A stretch of DNA of 43,685 nt, taken from NCBI RefSeq assembly GCF_032854445.1, contig NW_027018309.1:1-43685 (forward strand). Direction: 5' to 3'. Shown here piece by piece: positions 43,378 through 43,685 of the stretch. The position numbers were made by a program, and so were the translations under genes. Origin of the DNA: Liolophura sinensis. Taxonomy: Eukaryota; Mollusca; Polyplacophora; Chitonida; Chitonidae. Below the pieces are notes generated by a model. That model searched no databases and had not been told where the DNA came from. It was given only the letters and a program-made list of their open reading frames with translations. Position 1 is the stretch's first letter. Each line of letters opens with the position of its first letter.

Positions 43378-43685
43378 ATCCGACGTATTTTGTGACGAGA
43401 AATCGAAATGGTGCAAACCGCGTTGCTCTCCGACCAATACTTTTGGCTGTAGCGACAATTCAATGATCATTTATGTCATAATCACGTGCCCAGCAACGGC
43501 TCTTACTCCATGGAAACCAGGGAAATTTGCAATTTTTCAACAGCTGCCGATGCCTGGCTCAATTCCGCATCTTTTGGCACCTTACTGAAGTGAGTCAGTG
43601 TTTCAGTTGTACTTCTTACAGCAGACTGTATCAAGTACCTTGTGTTTCTCACGTTCAAATGGTGTGGTTTTTTCTACACGTAGAT
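43378..43685 (+). repeat. Satellite unit 80, partial (B, slot O)
   Basis: The first 308 bases of a slot O unit (ACTTCTTACAG, ACGTTCAAATGG as in unit 65), cut by the window end after ACGTAGAT. Confidence 0.95.

Larger units (their letters stand above)
1..43685. repeat. 549-bp satellite DNA array, 79 full units plus one partial
   Basis: The same sequence of about 549 bp recurs head to tail from the first base to the last, with no spacer, inversion or insertion. Complete units range from 522 to 558 bp, and nearly all in the interior are 547-552 bp. Type A and type B units differ at roughly a dozen linked positions along the monomer. Both ends of the window lie inside the array. That it is satellite heterochromatin is inferred from copy number, homogeneity and lack of genes; genomic position and species cannot be read from the sequence. 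Confidence 0.98.
23617..43685. repeat. Right array domain, units 44-80
   Basis: From unit 44 onward every unit ends in GTAAGAGGC, and every unit reads ACGTAGAT except units 49 and 54, where the site is deleted. Type A units carry TTTTTACAG instead of TTTTAACAG. Most type B units read GAAGTGGGTC rather than GAAGTGAGTC. The domain therefore descends from a narrower set of founders than the left domain. Its distal part is organised by a nine-unit repeat. Confidence 0.85.
35689..43685. repeat. Degenerate further copies of the nine-unit repeat
   Basis: Units 66-69 repeat P-Q-R-S at an exact 4943-bp offset from units 57-60, and both blocks are 2197 bp long. After that the order is M-N (70-71), S-T-U-M (72-75), an N/T hybrid (76), U (77), then M-N-O (78-80, the last cut by the window end). 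Every jump skips whole slots while keeping slot order, as unequal exchange in register with the monomer would do. Confidence 0.85.

Noticed and set aside
1-43685. Recurrent 60-112 codon frames on both strands read as genes
   Set aside because: They recur only because the monomer recurs, overlap each other on both strands, change length with single substitutions between units, and resemble no family I know.
1-43685. A giant repetitive protein, since 549 is divisible by three
   Set aside because: Every frame on both strands meets a stop within each unit or close to it, so no frame runs through successive units.
1-43685. CRISPR array
   Set aside because: The whole 549-bp unit is repeated with no unique spacers, and no cas-like genes are present.
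1-43685. CENP-B box
   Set aside because: I looked for the TTCG....A..CGGG core on both strands of the monomer and found no acceptable match.
1-43685. Transposon or terminal repeat embedded in the array
   Set aside because: No unit is interrupted, no inverted unit occurs, and no target-site duplications or terminal repeats are seen at unit edges.
1-43685. Bacterial or phage origin, with operon-like content
   Set aside because: There are no ribosome-binding sites with credible genes and no coding density. Eighty near-identical half-kilobase units fit eukaryotic satellite DNA.

Overview
The window is one uninterrupted head-to-tail array of a satellite monomer of about 549 bp. I count 79 complete units and one truncated unit (80), all in the same orientation. 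The mean unit length is (43378-1)/79 = 549.1 bp. No unique flanking DNA, convincing gene, rRNA, tRNA, transposon or CRISPR array is visible. The array runs off both ends, so its real size is larger. GC content, counted by hand over the first 480 bases, is about 42%. A homogeneous array of half-kilobase units with higher-order structure points to eukaryotic heterochromatin (centromeric, pericentromeric or subtelomeric). I cannot name the species, and I do not recognise the monomer as a known satellite family.

Conventions used below. Each unit is taken to start at ATCCGACG just after the conserved GGTAAGARGCTA; this phase is arbitrary. Two main subtypes exist. Type A carries GATACCTGGCCC and TTATAAATG. 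Type B carries GATGCCTGGCTC and TTACTGAAG. The A-rich tail before the next unit has several classes: t1 GTGCAAAAAACTG, t2 CGCAAAATTGGAAAAATTG, t3 TTGCAAAAGTGGAAAAATTG, t4 CTGCAAAAGTGGAAAAACTG, t5 GTGCGAAAACTG, t6 GTAGAAAAACTG, t7 ATTGCAAAAAACTG.

Layout. Units 1-43 (1-23616) form a left domain. It has mixed markers (ACGTACAT and ACGTAGAT, GTAAGAAGC and GTAAGAGGC, heads with GACTAGAAATTG) and duplications of 2, 3 and 5-6 units. Units 44-80 (23617-43685) form a right domain in which several of these markers are fixed (always ACGTAGAT where present, always GTAAGAGGC, never GACTAGAAATTG). Its second part (from 30746) is built on a nine-unit higher-order repeat of 4943 bp, named here P-Q-R-S-T-U-M-N-O. 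It repeats with whole-unit skips: PQRSTUMNO, PQRS-MN, STUM-(N/T)-U-MNO. A small divergent subgroup (units 45-47) lies just inside the boundary.

The pattern is what repeated unequal exchange and gene conversion would leave: recently copied blocks, whole-unit deletions, and hybrid units whose A/B markers switch partway. Several switches fall at or next to a conserved 30-nt hairpin. Single-base indels are concentrated in roughly the first 3 kb and the last 4 kb, which suggests low-coverage contig ends rather than biology.

I looked for a gene system and did not find one. All six frames carry stops in every unit, and short motifs (CACGTG, splice-like sites, dyads) are reported only as candidates.
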